Under the pieces are notes generated by a model. The model had not been told where the DNA came from, searched no databases, and saw only the letters and a program-made list of their open reading frames with translations. From positions 8,443,386-8,507,385 of the forward strand of contig NZ_VFPP01000001.1 of NCBI RefSeq assembly GCF_006716745.1: a DNA stretch of 64,000 bases, in the 5' to 3' direction. Positions 16,884 to 25,438 of this stretch are shown here, in pieces (the stretch's first letter is position 1; each line of letters opens with the position of its first letter). The DNA is from Saccharothrix saharensis. Its GTDB lineage: Bacteria > Actinomycetota > Actinomycetes > Mycobacteriales > Pseudonocardiaceae. The translations under genes were made by a program, and so were the position numbers.

Positions 16884-18998
16884 TCATCGGCCGAGTTCGA
16901 CCTTGAGGATGCTCTCGTTGCTGTTGTTGGCGATGCTGTCCTTGTCACCGCGGGTGCTCGTGGTCAGCCAGAGGCCGCCGTCGGCGGACGGCTCCACGGT
17001 GCGCAGCCGCCCGTAGGTGCCGGTGAGGTACTGCTGGACGTTGGTCAGGCCGTCACCGGAGATCTCGGCCCGGTACAGCCGCGCACCGCGCAGGCACGCG
17101 ATGTAGAGCGCGTCGCGGACCACGGCGATGCCGCTGCACGAACCCTCGGCCACGGGGTAGGTGCGCTTGGGCGCGACGAAACCGGGCCGGCCGCAGTCGC
17201 CGGTCGTGCCCTCGCACGCGGGCCAGCCGTAGTTGCCGCCGCGCACCACCAGGTTCGTCTCGTCCATGACGGAGTTGCCGAACTCCTGCTCCCACAACCG
17301 ACCCTGGGAGTCGAAGGCCAGGCCCTGCGGGTTGCGGTGGCCGTAGCTCCAGACCGGGGTGCCGAAGGGGTTGTCCGACGGGACGCTGCCGTCGCGGTTG
17401 ACGCGCAGCACCTTGCCGGCGAGGTTGTCGAGGTCCTGCGCCCACTCGCCGTTCTGCCCGTCGCCGGTGGCGACGTAGAGCTTGCCGTCGGGACCGAAGC
17501 GCAGCCGGCCGCCGTTGTGGTACTTGTTGCGCGGGATGCCGGTGAGCAGCACCTGCGGCGTGCCCGTGAGCGCGCCGCCGGTGTAGCGGATGCGCACCAC
17601 CCGGTTGTCGGTCGAGCTGGTGTGCATGACGTACACCCACGGGTCGGCCGTGAAGTCGGAAGCCACGGCGATGCCCAGGACCCCGCCCTCGCCGTCCGTG
17701 CCCGCCGCGTTCGGCACGCGCCCGACGACGGTCTTCGCCCCGGTGGCGGGGTCGAGCCGGACCAGCTCGAAGGTGTCGCGGCGGCCGAAGAGCACCTGGC
17801 CGTCGGGCAGGGTGGTCAGACCCCAGGGCAGGTCGGTCTCGGTGGTGACCCTGGTGACCGAGCACAGCGCCGTGGCGCACGAGCCGCCGGTGGTGACCGC
17901 GACCGCCGTGCTCGCGGCGGACCGGTTCGCCTGCGCGTCACGCGCCCGCACCCGGTACTCGTAGCGGGTGTTCGCGGACAGGCCGCTGTCGGTGAACGTC
18001 GTCGTCGAGGCGCCGCTGGTCGAGCCGACCTGGGCGCCGTCGCGCAGCACCTCGTACCCGGTGACGCCGACGTTGTCGGTCGCGGGGGACCAGCGGACCG
18101 TGACCGAGGTCCCCGACGCGGTCGCCGTCACGCCGGTGGGGGTGCTGGGCGGGGTGGTGTCGGCCTGGCACTGCGGCACGGTGATCGTGACCGTCGAACT
18201 GGCCTGGGAGACGTTGCCCGCGGCGTCACGCGCGTTGACGTACAGACCCCAGGTGGCGCCCGGCGAGACGGTCAGGTCCGCCGACAGCGCCGTGCCCGGC
18301 ACCGAGGTCATGAGCTGCCCGTCGTGGTAGATGTCGTAGAACGCCACCCCGACGTCGTCCGCGGACGCCGACCACGAGAACGTCACCCCGGTGCACGTCA
18401 GGTTGGAGGTACGGGGGTTCGCGGGTGTGGTCGGCGGTGTGGTGTCCGCGCCGAGCCGGACCAACTGCCACTGCTGCCCGACACCACCCGTGTCGGGGAG
18501 CTGGACGACCCGCGCCCCGTCGGCGGTGGAGTTGTCCAGCACGCTCACGGCCTTGCCACCGGCGCGGTTGAGCAGGCGCACGGAGCCGCCGGTGGTGTCG
18601 GCCAACCGGAACTGCTGCCCGGCGAGGCCTGCGTAGGTCGTCTGCACCAGGCCGGCGCCGTCCGCGGTCGACGGGAAGCTCAGCACCCGGCCGCTGTGCC
18701 GGGACCTGATCCGGTAGTAGCCGCCGCCGGAGTCCACGAACTGCCACTGCTGCCACGCGCCGTCGTTGCGGGTGTACTGGGCGATCCGGGCGCCCTCGGC
18801 GGTGCTGCGCCCGTACACGTCCAGCACCTTGCCGCTGTTGCGGTTGACCAGCACGTACCAGGCGCTGGTGTCCACGGTGGCGGCCGACGCGGCGGGCACC
18901 GGGAGCACGACGCCGAGGACCGACAGCAGCACCACCGCCACCGCCCCGAGTCGCGGGCGGGACACGGCGTTCTTCCTGGTCGCGAGGGGATCTCGCAT
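16884..18998 (-). CDS. Secreted PQQ-dependent sugar dehydrogenase with ricin-type and fibronectin III domains
   Basis: The 704-residue protein has a signal peptide (to about residue 40), a ricin B/CBM13 beta-trefoil of three blocks (WYVLVNRNSGKVLDV, YYRIRSRHSGRVLSF, VRLLNRAGGKAVSV, each with a QQW/QQF signature), two fibronectin III domains with TPPTTP/TPPSTP linkers, and a C-terminal six-bladed glucose/sorbosone dehydrogenase-like propeller (LPWGLTTLPDGQVLFGRRD; NHNGGRLRFGPDG-like block reading YHNGGRLRFGPDGKLYVATGDG; YGHRNPQGLAF). It probably binds polysaccharide and oxidises sugars extracellularly. GAGAGGAAGACG precedes the ATG. Upstream DNA carries a CebR-type box and two LacI-type palindromes. 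Confidence 0.9.
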   Translation of the reverse strand: MRDPLATRKNAVSRPRLGAVAVVLLSVLGVVLPVPAASAATVDTSAWYVLVNRNSGKVLDVYGRSTAEGARIAQYTRNDGAWQQWQFVDSGGGYYRIRSRHSGRVLSFPSTADGAGLVQTTYAGLAGQQFRLADTTGGSVRLLNRAGGKAVSVLDNSTADGARVVQLPDTGGVGQQWQLVRLGADTTPPTTPANPRTSNLTCTGVTFSWSASADDVGVAFYDIYHDGQLMTSVPGTALSADLTVSPGATWGLYVNARDAAGNVSQASSTVTITVPQCQADTTPPSTPTGVTATASGTSVTVRWSPATDNVGVTGYEVLRDGAQVGSTSGASTTTFTDSGLSANTRYEYRVRARDAQANRSAASTAVAVTTGGSCATALCSVTRVTTETDLPWGLTTLPDGQVLFGRRDTFELVRLDPATGAKTVVGRVPNAAGTDGEGGVLGIAVASDFTADPWVYVMHTSSTDNRVVRIRYTGGALTGTPQVLLTGIPRNKYHNGGRLRFGPDGKLYVATGDGQNGEWAQDLDNLAGKVLRVNRDGSVPSDNPFGTPVWSYGHRNPQGLAFDSQGRLWEQEFGNSVMDETNLVVRGGNYGWPACEGTTGDCGRPGFVAPKRTYPVAEGSCSGIAVVRDALYIACLRGARLYRAEISGDGLTNVQQYLTGTYGRLRTVEPSADGGLWLTTSTRGDKDSIANNSNESILKVELGR

Positions 18999-19032
18999 CG
19001 TCTTCCTCTCACGGGATGCAAGGACAATCGCC

Positions 19033-19048
19033 TTGTTATCGCTAACAA
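19033..19048. promoter_or_regulatory. LacI-type operator TTGTTATCGCTAACAA
   Basis: A 16-bp dyad (TTGTTA, TCGC, TAACAA) with a central CG lies 35 bases upstream of the ricin-FN3 dehydrogenase ATG, where it would cover the promoter or early transcript. LacI-family operators typically have this symmetric form with a central CpG. A near-identical copy lies at 19347-19362. Confidence 0.6.
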
Positions 19049-19271
19049 ATGGAAGGCGGCGGAAGGCCGCGTCGACGGCGGTCGACGTGCACCGAAGGGG
19101 CCTGGCGGAAGGGTGACTACACGTGCCGGGCGACGGTCGCGGAGCGGGGCGTGCCCGGTCTCGTGCCGAACGAGAACGACCCGGATGCCTTTCGCGCACG
19201 TGGATCCATGCTTCGCCTCCTTGCGAGCAGGGTGCGTTGCGGTCACCGCCCCGTGCCGGGTCAGCACGAAT

Positions 19272-19285
19272 TGGGAGCGTTCCCA
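19272..19285. promoter_or_regulatory. CebR-type box TGGGAGCGTTCCCA
   Basis: The 14-bp sequence differs by one base from TGGGAGCGCTCCCA, the site known for the LacI-family cello-oligosaccharide repressor CebR in actinomycetes. It lies about 275 bases upstream of the ricin-FN3 dehydrogenase start. A second such box sits before the other sugar dehydrogenase gene (21587-21600). Confidence 0.6.
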
Positions 19286-19346
19286 GATCGCACCGTAGCG
19301 CAACGCGATCGCCGACGACAAGCCTGACCGCAGGGTTACCCGGTTC

Positions 19347-19362
19347 TCGTTAGCGCTAACAA
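19347..19362. promoter_or_regulatory. LacI-type operator with GTTAGCGCTAAC core
   Basis: TCGTTAGCGCTAACAA contains the perfect 12-bp palindrome GTTAGCGCTAAC. It lies 29 bases beyond the stop of the alpha/beta hydrolase and about 300 bases from the 19033-19048 copy, a spacing that could allow looping. It is within the 340-base intergenic region 19049-19390, in which I see no gene. Confidence 0.55.
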
Positions 19363-19390
19363 GCAATGCGTAGCGGCGAGCGCGGTCACG

Positions 19391-20203
19391 TCAGCCGCAC
19401 AGGAAGTCGACGACGGCCGCCCGGAAGGCGGGGCTGCCGATCGCCGTGCCGTGATCACCGGCCACCACGCACGACCGCGCGCCGGCGATGGCGTTGGCGA
19501 GGACGTGGGGGCGTGCGGCGAGCGGGTCGTCGTCACCGGCGATGACCAGCGCGGGCGCGGTGATGGCCGCGAGGTCGATGCCGGTCCGGTGCGCGGCGCG
19601 GGCCTGCGCGGCCAGGGAGGGGAAGTCGGCTCCGGTCGCGGCGGCGAACGCGACCAGGCCGGCGACATCGGGTGGCAGGGCGTCATCGGGCCTGCCCGCC
19701 AGCAACGCGTCGGCGAGGACGTCGTTGGGCAGCACGCGGGTGTCGACGCCACCCACCTCGACCACCCCGGCCCCGACCCCGCCGACGACCAGCCTGCGCA
19801 CCGAGTCCTCCTCGGCCGCCGTGATCAGGGCGATCACGGCCCCCATCGAGTACCCGACGAGGTCGACCGCGGGCACGCCCAGGGCGGTGACGACCGCCCG
19901 CAGGTCGCGGGCCATCCGCGGCTCGCCGTACCGCGCCGGGTCCGGCGACTTCGCGGACGCGCCGTGACCCCGGGCGTCGACGCCCACCACCACGCGCCCG
20001 GCCGCGGTGAGCGCCGCGACCGTGCCGTGATCGGCCCACTCCACCAGCGTGTGGGACGAGAAGCCGTGCTGCAGCACCACCGGCACGGGGTCCGGGTCCA
20101 CCCCGGCGTCGGGTTCCCAGCGGTGGTGGGCGATCGCGGTGCCGTCGTCCACCACGAGGACGGCGGTCCGCGGTGCGACGACGGTCCGTTCGACGTCGGC
20201 CAT
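19391..20203 (-). CDS. Alpha/beta fold hydrolase
   Basis: The 270-residue protein has the oxyanion HG motif in VVLQHGFSSH, the nucleophile elbow GYSMG, a likely acid in the GDDDPLA stretch and the catalytic histidine in GDHGTA near the end. There is no signal peptide, so it is probably cytoplasmic. It belongs to the broad haloalkane dehalogenase/esterase/peroxidase-like group; substrate is unknown. It sits between the two sugar dehydrogenase genes on the same strand, 106 bases after the upstream one, but carries no obvious functional link to them. Confidence 0.87.
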   Translation of the reverse strand: MADVERTVVAPRTAVLVVDDGTAIAHHRWEPDAGVDPDPVPVVLQHGFSSHTLVEWADHGTVAALTAAGRVVVGVDARGHGASAKSPDPARYGEPRMARDLRAVVTALGVPAVDLVGYSMGAVIALITAAEEDSVRRLVVGGVGAGVVEVGGVDTRVLPNDVLADALLAGRPDDALPPDVAGLVAFAAATGADFPSLAAQARAAHRTGIDLAAITAPALVIAGDDDPLAARPHVLANAIAGARSCVVAGDHGTAIGSPAFRAAVVDFLCG

Positions 20204-20309
20204 GGGGTGCCTCCGGGAAGTCCTCAGCGGTGCCGGCGGGTGGCTCCGGCGCGGACAACCGTACGTCGCATTGCCTCCCGCATCGACCTCGCCGTCGTCC
20301 TCCCGGTGC

Positions 20310-21551
20310 TCAGCGGCTCGACGCGCGGCTGCCGGGGGCCGGCCGGACGTGCTCGAACCGGACCCGGTTCAGGTACCCGGGGAGGTCGCTGAGCACGTAC
20401 AGCTCGCCGCGCACGTCGGTGCCGATCGCGGTCGGCTGGGTGGGGAAGTTGCCGATCACGGCGGACTCGTAACCGCCCTCGAACTTCGGGCGCACGGCGA
20501 ACACGCGGGTCGAGCAGTAGTCGCTCGCGACGTACGTGCCCCACGCCTGCGGGGTGCGGGAGCCCCGGTACACCACGCCGCCGGTCACCGAGCAGTTGTC
20601 GTTGTAGTGGTCGTACTCGAAGACCGGGTCGGTGTACCGCCCGCCCGCCCGGCACTGCTGCGGGTCGAACACCGGGGTGCCCTCCCGGCAGGACCAGCCG
20701 AGGTTCGCCCCGCCCTGCCACGGGCGGATGTGGTTGATCTCCTCGACCAGGCCCTGGCCCACGTCGCCGATCCACAGCGAGCCGTCGACCGGGTCGACCG
20801 AGAACCGCCACGGGTTGCGCAACCCGTAGAGCCAGATCTCCGGACGCGCGCCCGGCACCCGGAGGAACGGGTTGCCGGAGGGCACGCAGTAGGGCTTGGT
20901 CCCGCAGGCGCGGGTGACGTCGATCCGCACGATCTTGCCGAGCAGGGTGCCGAGGTTCTGACCGGCCTTGAACGGGTCGTGCGTGTGGCCGCCGTCGCCG
21001 AGGGACCAGTAGAGGTACCCGTCGCGGCCGAACGCCACCTGCCCGCCGTTGTGGTTGCCGTACTCGGCGTGCTCCTGGGTGAGCAGCACCTGAACCCGCT
21101 CGGGAGCGCCGATCGGCACCCGCGCCAGCGTCAGCTCGCCGGCCGGCAGGCTCGTGTACGCCACGTAGAGGAGCCCGGTCCGCGTGAAGTCCGGCGCGGG
21201 CGTGATGCCGAGGAGACCGCGCTCGTTGTCCGACGAGTCGATCCGGGAGGTCAGGTCGAGCACCGGCTCGGCGGCCAGGCCCGTGTCGGGGTGGTAGGCG
21301 CGGACCGTGCCTTCCTTCTCCACGATCAGCATCCGACCGTCCGGCAGCCCGGTGATCGCGATCGGGCGCCGCAGGCCGAACGCCACCTGTTCGGACACCA
21401 CGGTCAGCTCGGTGAGCGGCACCGCGCGGGTGCCGGGTGCGCCGGCCGCGGCGCTACCGCCCGCCGACACCGAGGGCAGCAGGAACGCGGACAGGGCCAG
21501 GATGAGCAGGCCGGCCGTCAGGGTGACCGGGCGACTACGCCGTCGCAGCAT
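20310..21551 (-). CDS. Secreted PQQ-dependent sugar dehydrogenase
   Basis: The 413-residue protein has a signal peptide (MLRRRSRPVTLTAGLLILALSAF, cleavage near VSAGG). The mature part is a soluble glucose/aldose sugar dehydrogenase-like propeller: RPIAITGLPDGRMLIVEKEG, NERGLLGITPAPDF, GNHNGGQVAFGRDGYLYWSLGDGG (the HNGG and GDGG motifs around the PQQ pocket) and YGLRNPWRFSVDP. It would oxidise sugars outside the cell with PQQ. A CebR-type box lies 36 bases upstream of the ATG, so induction by cello-oligosaccharides is likely. Confidence 0.9.
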   Translation of the reverse strand: MLRRRSRPVTLTAGLLILALSAFLLPSVSAGGSAAAGAPGTRAVPLTELTVVSEQVAFGLRRPIAITGLPDGRMLIVEKEGTVRAYHPDTGLAAEPVLDLTSRIDSSDNERGLLGITPAPDFTRTGLLYVAYTSLPAGELTLARVPIGAPERVQVLLTQEHAEYGNHNGGQVAFGRDGYLYWSLGDGGHTHDPFKAGQNLGTLLGKIVRIDVTRACGTKPYCVPSGNPFLRVPGARPEIWLYGLRNPWRFSVDPVDGSLWIGDVGQGLVEEINHIRPWQGGANLGWSCREGTPVFDPQQCRAGGRYTDPVFEYDHYNDNCSVTGGVVYRGSRTPQAWGTYVASDYCSTRVFAVRPKFEGGYESAVIGNFPTQPTAIGTDVRGELYVLSDLPGYLNRVRFEHVRPAPGSRASSR

Positions 21552-21586
21552 GGTTGGGCTCCTCGAGCAGGGTCGTAGACACGTTC

Positions 21587-21600
21587 TGGGAGCGCTCCCG
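21587..21600. promoter_or_regulatory. CebR-type box TGGGAGCGCTCCCG
   Basis: Thirteen of 14 bases match TGGGAGCGCTCCCA, the known CebR operator. It lies 36 bases upstream of the sugar dehydrogenase ATG at 21551, a typical position for promoter blockage by a LacI-family repressor. Confidence 0.7.
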
Positions 21601-22775
21601 AACGTACCGCGCCGTGTCAACCGCATCCAGCCACCGTCTCGGGGCTTTCGTCGTTTCGGGGTGGACCGCCCGGACGGCCGAGCGTGCGCGGAGTGGTGCA
21701 GCCCGACTGACCGCCGCGACCGCACTCGTGAAGACGTTGGACACACCCTCGACGGCCATCTTCCTGCCGCATGCCTTTCCAGCCGTGCAACTGCGACATA
21801 CGGGTGTATCGCGCCGCCGGATGCAGTAAGGGTCGGTTTGTGTTGTCGATGCGACGGTCGATGCAGGGTGGTGACGACGGGTGCAGCGGTGTCGCCCTGC
21901 GGTTTCACCGGTGAGGCGGAGCAACGCCGAGCCCATCTGAAGGACTCGGTACTTTCGACGGCACTCGCCTCCACCATGAGGGCAACTGATCTACGCGTTC
22001 TAGTTCGTGGTGGTCTGCTGGCTGCGCGGCGTCGTCACCGTCCGACCCGCGCGGACCCACCCGCGAGACGAGCGACGCCGCAGAGCGGCCTTCTGGCGAG
22101 TCGCCCCGGGAGGAGCAGCGAGCAGCCGCCCGATGACCGAAGACCTCAGCGCGACGAAGACGCCTGACATCGTGACCAGGTGCACCGCCTGGTGCGTGCC
22201 GGCGGCGTTGAAGTGGTGCGGTCGGGGCAACATCCAGCTCGATCCCAGGAAATCATCCGTTGATCACTTGTCCTGCGTCGCGTCGCGAGGCTCCGAGCGC
22301 GCCAGGACCACCGCCGTTGCGCCGACCAGTCGGTCCGATCATCGGGGCGGCAGCACCACGTGCCCGTACACCAGCGCTCCGCAGCACAGTGGCAGGAGAT
22401 TCGCGGCGCGGTAGTCACGCTCCGGTAGTTCCACAGGTCCGGCAGCCCGGTCCGGGAACCTGTCGACGCGAGCGCGAACAGCCCTCCGAACCTGCCCATG
22501 CCCACGGTGCCCGCGGCTATCGCGGGCCGGAGCACCGCCTTGCGCGCCCGGTGGCTCACTGGCGCAGCTTGGAGCGGCCACGGCCGTTCCACCGCAGGCG
22601 ATCATGACAGTGGCCGGTCAGTGGTCCGGTGCACGGCGATCCGTCCAGTTCCTGCCCCGTTCCGAACCGACGGCGCGGTGGTCCGCGTGGCGAAGGCGTC
22701 GAACCTCGGCTGCCTGACCACCGGCCCGTCCCGGTCGAGCGCCGGCTCCCGCACGCAAGATCCGCTGTGGACCTG
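21601..22775. other. Long intergenic region, partly decayed sequence
   Basis: About 1.2 kb separate the dehydrogenase promoter from the SNF2 helicase stop. No intact gene is convincing. The middle (about 22000-22605) looks like a decayed minus-strand gene, described separately. No tRNA, terminator or insertion-sequence ends are seen. Confidence 0.35.
22000..22605 (-). pseudogene. Possible decayed membrane-protein gene
   Basis: On the minus strand, natural-looking pieces occur in different frames: MERPWPLQAAPVSHRARK with GRFGGLFALASTG, then AANLLPLCCGALVYGHVVLPP, then GTHQAVHLVTMSGVFVAL with RSSVIGRLLAAPPG. Together they would suggest a short hydrophobic protein interrupted by frameshifts and stops. 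I cannot name a parent family, and chance open frames in high-GC DNA could give a similar picture. Confidence 0.2.
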
Positions 22776-25040
22776 TCAGTAGGAACTCCGGCGTTCGTTT
22801 CCTCCCGTGTCACCGCCGGTTCCGTCGGTGTCGCGCAACTCCAGCCGGTAGCGCTCGGCCATGACCATCCGACGATCGAGGGGGATGGCCGCGTCGTCGA
22901 GCACCTCAGGCCGGTGGAATCCGCTGTCCACCGCTCGTACGTCGGAGGACTTCGCCTCGCTCTTGCGGGCGAACTCGTCGAACAGCAACTTCTTGTGCTC
23001 CACGACTTCGCGGATCCGTTCGTCGATGCTGTCCTTGGCCAGTAGGCGGTGCACCTGCACGGTGTGCACCTGTCCCATCCGATGCGCCCGGCCGATCGCC
23101 TGGTCCTCGCTGCCCGGAGTCCACTGGGGGTCGGCGATGACCACCACCGAGGCCGCTTGGATGTTCAGGCCGAGCCCGCCGGTCGAGATCTGGCTGAGCA
23201 GCACGGCTGGGCCGTCTCTTTCCGTGAGCTCGTCGACCATCGCCTGGCGTCCGACGGGCGTCACCTTGCCGACCAGGGGACCAATGGCGACGTCACCCAA
23301 CCGCTTGTGCAGAATCGCCAGCGCCTCCAAGAAGAAGGAGAAGACAACCACCTTCCGGCCGTCCTCGACCGCTTCTTCGACGATGTCCACCAAGCGCCCC
23401 ATCTTGGCGGAGTCCTCGGATGTCAGGAGCGCCCGCCTCATGTCCATCATGTGTCCGGAGTCGACCGCGTCGCGGTACACCTTCTCGTCGGTCGGTGTGA
23501 GGCGGACCCAGTCTTCCACCTCGATCCTCCCCTTGAGTTCCTTGAGCACGTCCTCCCGGTTACGCCTGAGGTAGATCGAAGCAACCGCGCGGCGGAACGC
23601 CTTGGCGCCGTGCAGCGCGTCGGCGGGGTCTATGGCCGCCGCCTGATCGGAGTCGAGGTGCTGCACGAGGTTGCGGAACTCCTCGACGCGGTTCTCCATC
23701 GGCGTCCCGGTGAGGAACAGCACGCGTTGGGCGCGGTCGATGACCTTGCTGACGTCCTGTGATCGCAGAGTGTGCGGGTTCTTCACTTGGTGCGCCTCAT
23801 CGACGACGAGCGCGGACAGTTCCACCTGCTCTGCGGTCTTCAGCCGCCCGAGCGTGGTGAAAGTGGTGACCGCGATGCCCCCTTCGCGCAACCACTGCCG
23901 CGTGTTCTCCTCCTTGTCATTGCCGTACAGGCTGAACGCCTTCAGCAAGCTGTGCTTCTCGATCTCGTTCAGCCAGTTGACCTGGACGCTGGCCGGGCAG
24001 ATCACCATGAACCGGTTGATCGCTCCGGTGGCTGCCAAGTGAGCGAACACGGCGAGCGCTTGCACGGTCTTGCCCAGACCCATCTCGTCGCCGAGGATGA
24101 CCCGCTTCTGATGGATCGCGTACTGGGCCCCGAAGACCTGGTACCGGCGTAGCGCCAACGTCGGCTTCAGGAGGCTGACGTCGAGTGACACGCCGTCCAC
24201 CTTCTGCCCCAGCTCCGAGTCGACCTGGCCTCGGGCGACGTCGTCGTGCCCTCCGTCGGTGACGAGCGTGGAGAGCAGCGCGTGGACGGCCGCCGCGTCG
24301 CTCAGGTAGAGCCTCCAGAGCCGGTCGGGATCGTTGACCCGCGGATCGGTCGCGCGCTCGGCCCGCTCGATCGCCGCGGCCAGCCGCAGGGTGTCCGGCT
24401 CCTCGGCCAACAACGCCAACTCGTCGAGCGCCTCTTTCGCGGCGTTGCGGCGCCCACGTCGGAAGAGCAGGCTCAGCTTGAACAAGATGGAGGCGTTCGA
24501 CCCGGCCCGTTCCAGCAGGGGTTCCGAGCGCTCGCGGAACCGGGCCACCGACTCATCCAGATCGGACACCGCGACGTCGGCGCCGCGAATGGCGAACAGA
24601 AGTCCCAGCAGTCGGGTGTGGTGGGGTGTCCGGTGGTCCGGGTCGAACTCGACCTCGCTGTCGCGAGCGAGCCGTTCACGGTAGTCGCGCGCGGCGCGCA
24701 GCACGACGTCGGCCGTCTGCCCGCCGACGTTCGGGATGGCCATGAGCCGCTCGCGGGAAGCGGCCTCGATCCGGCCGATGGTGGAGAACCCGGCGTTGAT
24801 CAAGGCGTTCAACCGGATCGACCGCCCGACGAACGGTTTCAACTCGTCTGCGGACAACTCCTGCACGCGGGCCGTTGCTTCTGCGTGCACTACGGCGGTG
24901 ATCTGTTCGGCCGCCGCGCGGCGCAACGTCCTCGGTGCCCGCTGCAGTTCGGCCGCGCGCTGGATGAGCGAGTCCACAGCCCTGGTGGCGGCCTTGGACG
25001 GCCGGTGCGCCTGGTCGGCCGCTCGTCCCGGTGTGCTCAT
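22776..25040 (-). CDS. SNF2-family DEAD/DEAH helicase with N-terminal helix-hairpin-helix region
   Basis: The 754-residue protein has an N-terminal helical region with a helix-hairpin-helix-like stretch (INAGFSTIGRIEAASRERLMAIPNVGGQTADVV). The SNF2 ATPase core follows: motif I GDEMGLGKT (about 317-325), Ia in VICPASVQVNW, motif II DEAH (414-417), motif III LTGTPMENR, and motif VI AIGRAHRMGQ. It would translocate on double-stranded DNA and remodel protein-DNA complexes. The ATG at 25040 has AGGAG five bases upstream. It is divergent from the TIR operon. Stand-alone SNF2 proteins are frequent partners in bacterial defence islands, but the gene could also have a housekeeping role. Confidence 0.93.
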   Translation of the reverse strand: MSTPGRAADQAHRPSKAATRAVDSLIQRAAELQRAPRTLRRAAAEQITAVVHAEATARVQELSADELKPFVGRSIRLNALINAGFSTIGRIEAASRERLMAIPNVGGQTADVVLRAARDYRERLARDSEVEFDPDHRTPHHTRLLGLLFAIRGADVAVSDLDESVARFRERSEPLLERAGSNASILFKLSLLFRRGRRNAAKEALDELALLAEEPDTLRLAAAIERAERATDPRVNDPDRLWRLYLSDAAAVHALLSTLVTDGGHDDVARGQVDSELGQKVDGVSLDVSLLKPTLALRRYQVFGAQYAIHQKRVILGDEMGLGKTVQALAVFAHLAATGAINRFMVICPASVQVNWLNEIEKHSLLKAFSLYGNDKEENTRQWLREGGIAVTTFTTLGRLKTAEQVELSALVVDEAHQVKNPHTLRSQDVSKVIDRAQRVLFLTGTPMENRVEEFRNLVQHLDSDQAAAIDPADALHGAKAFRRAVASIYLRRNREDVLKELKGRIEVEDWVRLTPTDEKVYRDAVDSGHMMDMRRALLTSEDSAKMGRLVDIVEEAVEDGRKVVVFSFFLEALAILHKRLGDVAIGPLVGKVTPVGRQAMVDELTERDGPAVLLSQISTGGLGLNIQAASVVVIADPQWTPGSEDQAIGRAHRMGQVHTVQVHRLLAKDSIDERIREVVEHKKLLFDEFARKSEAKSSDVRAVDSGFHRPEVLDDAAIPLDRRMVMAERYRLELRDTDGTGGDTGGNERRSSY

Positions 25041-25438
25041 GTGCACTCCTGAGTCATTCGGTCACTGTCCTCGTGGGGAGGCAGCGCCCACGGTGTGGAC
25101 GCGTGAATCGGTGCCGCCGACACTTCCACCTGCCGTGCGATCGAGTGCAGGGGTTTCCCGTTGCCTTCTTGTCTGGCACGGGTGGGGATATCGGCGACCG
25201 ACACGTTAGCCGCTTCTCGGTGCGTCGACCAAATCTGTCACCTATTTGTCCACTGGACATGTAAAGGACAGCGTCAAGGACATTCGATAGGAAACGGGAA
25301 ACCCTTCGCTACTCGCCGGTAGGGGCTGTCAGTGTGGCGATCCGGTGTGGCACTATCCGCACTGTGGTCAATTCGCTGACCCATCCGAGCCATCGGCTCC
25401 TCGTTCAGCGCAATCCCTAACCGTGAGGTGCACTCCAA
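25041..25438. other. Divergent promoter region between helicase and TIR operon
   Basis: The 398 bases between the two divergent starts contain no gene. The middle is less GC-rich than its surroundings (around 25210-25300, with ACCAAATCTGTCACCTAT), consistent with promoters. I see no strong palindrome. Confidence 0.4.

Noticed and set aside
16698..19298. Plus-strand open frame of about 866 codons over the ricin-FN3 dehydrogenase
   Set aside because: Antisense shadow of a multidomain secreted enzyme with clear motifs.
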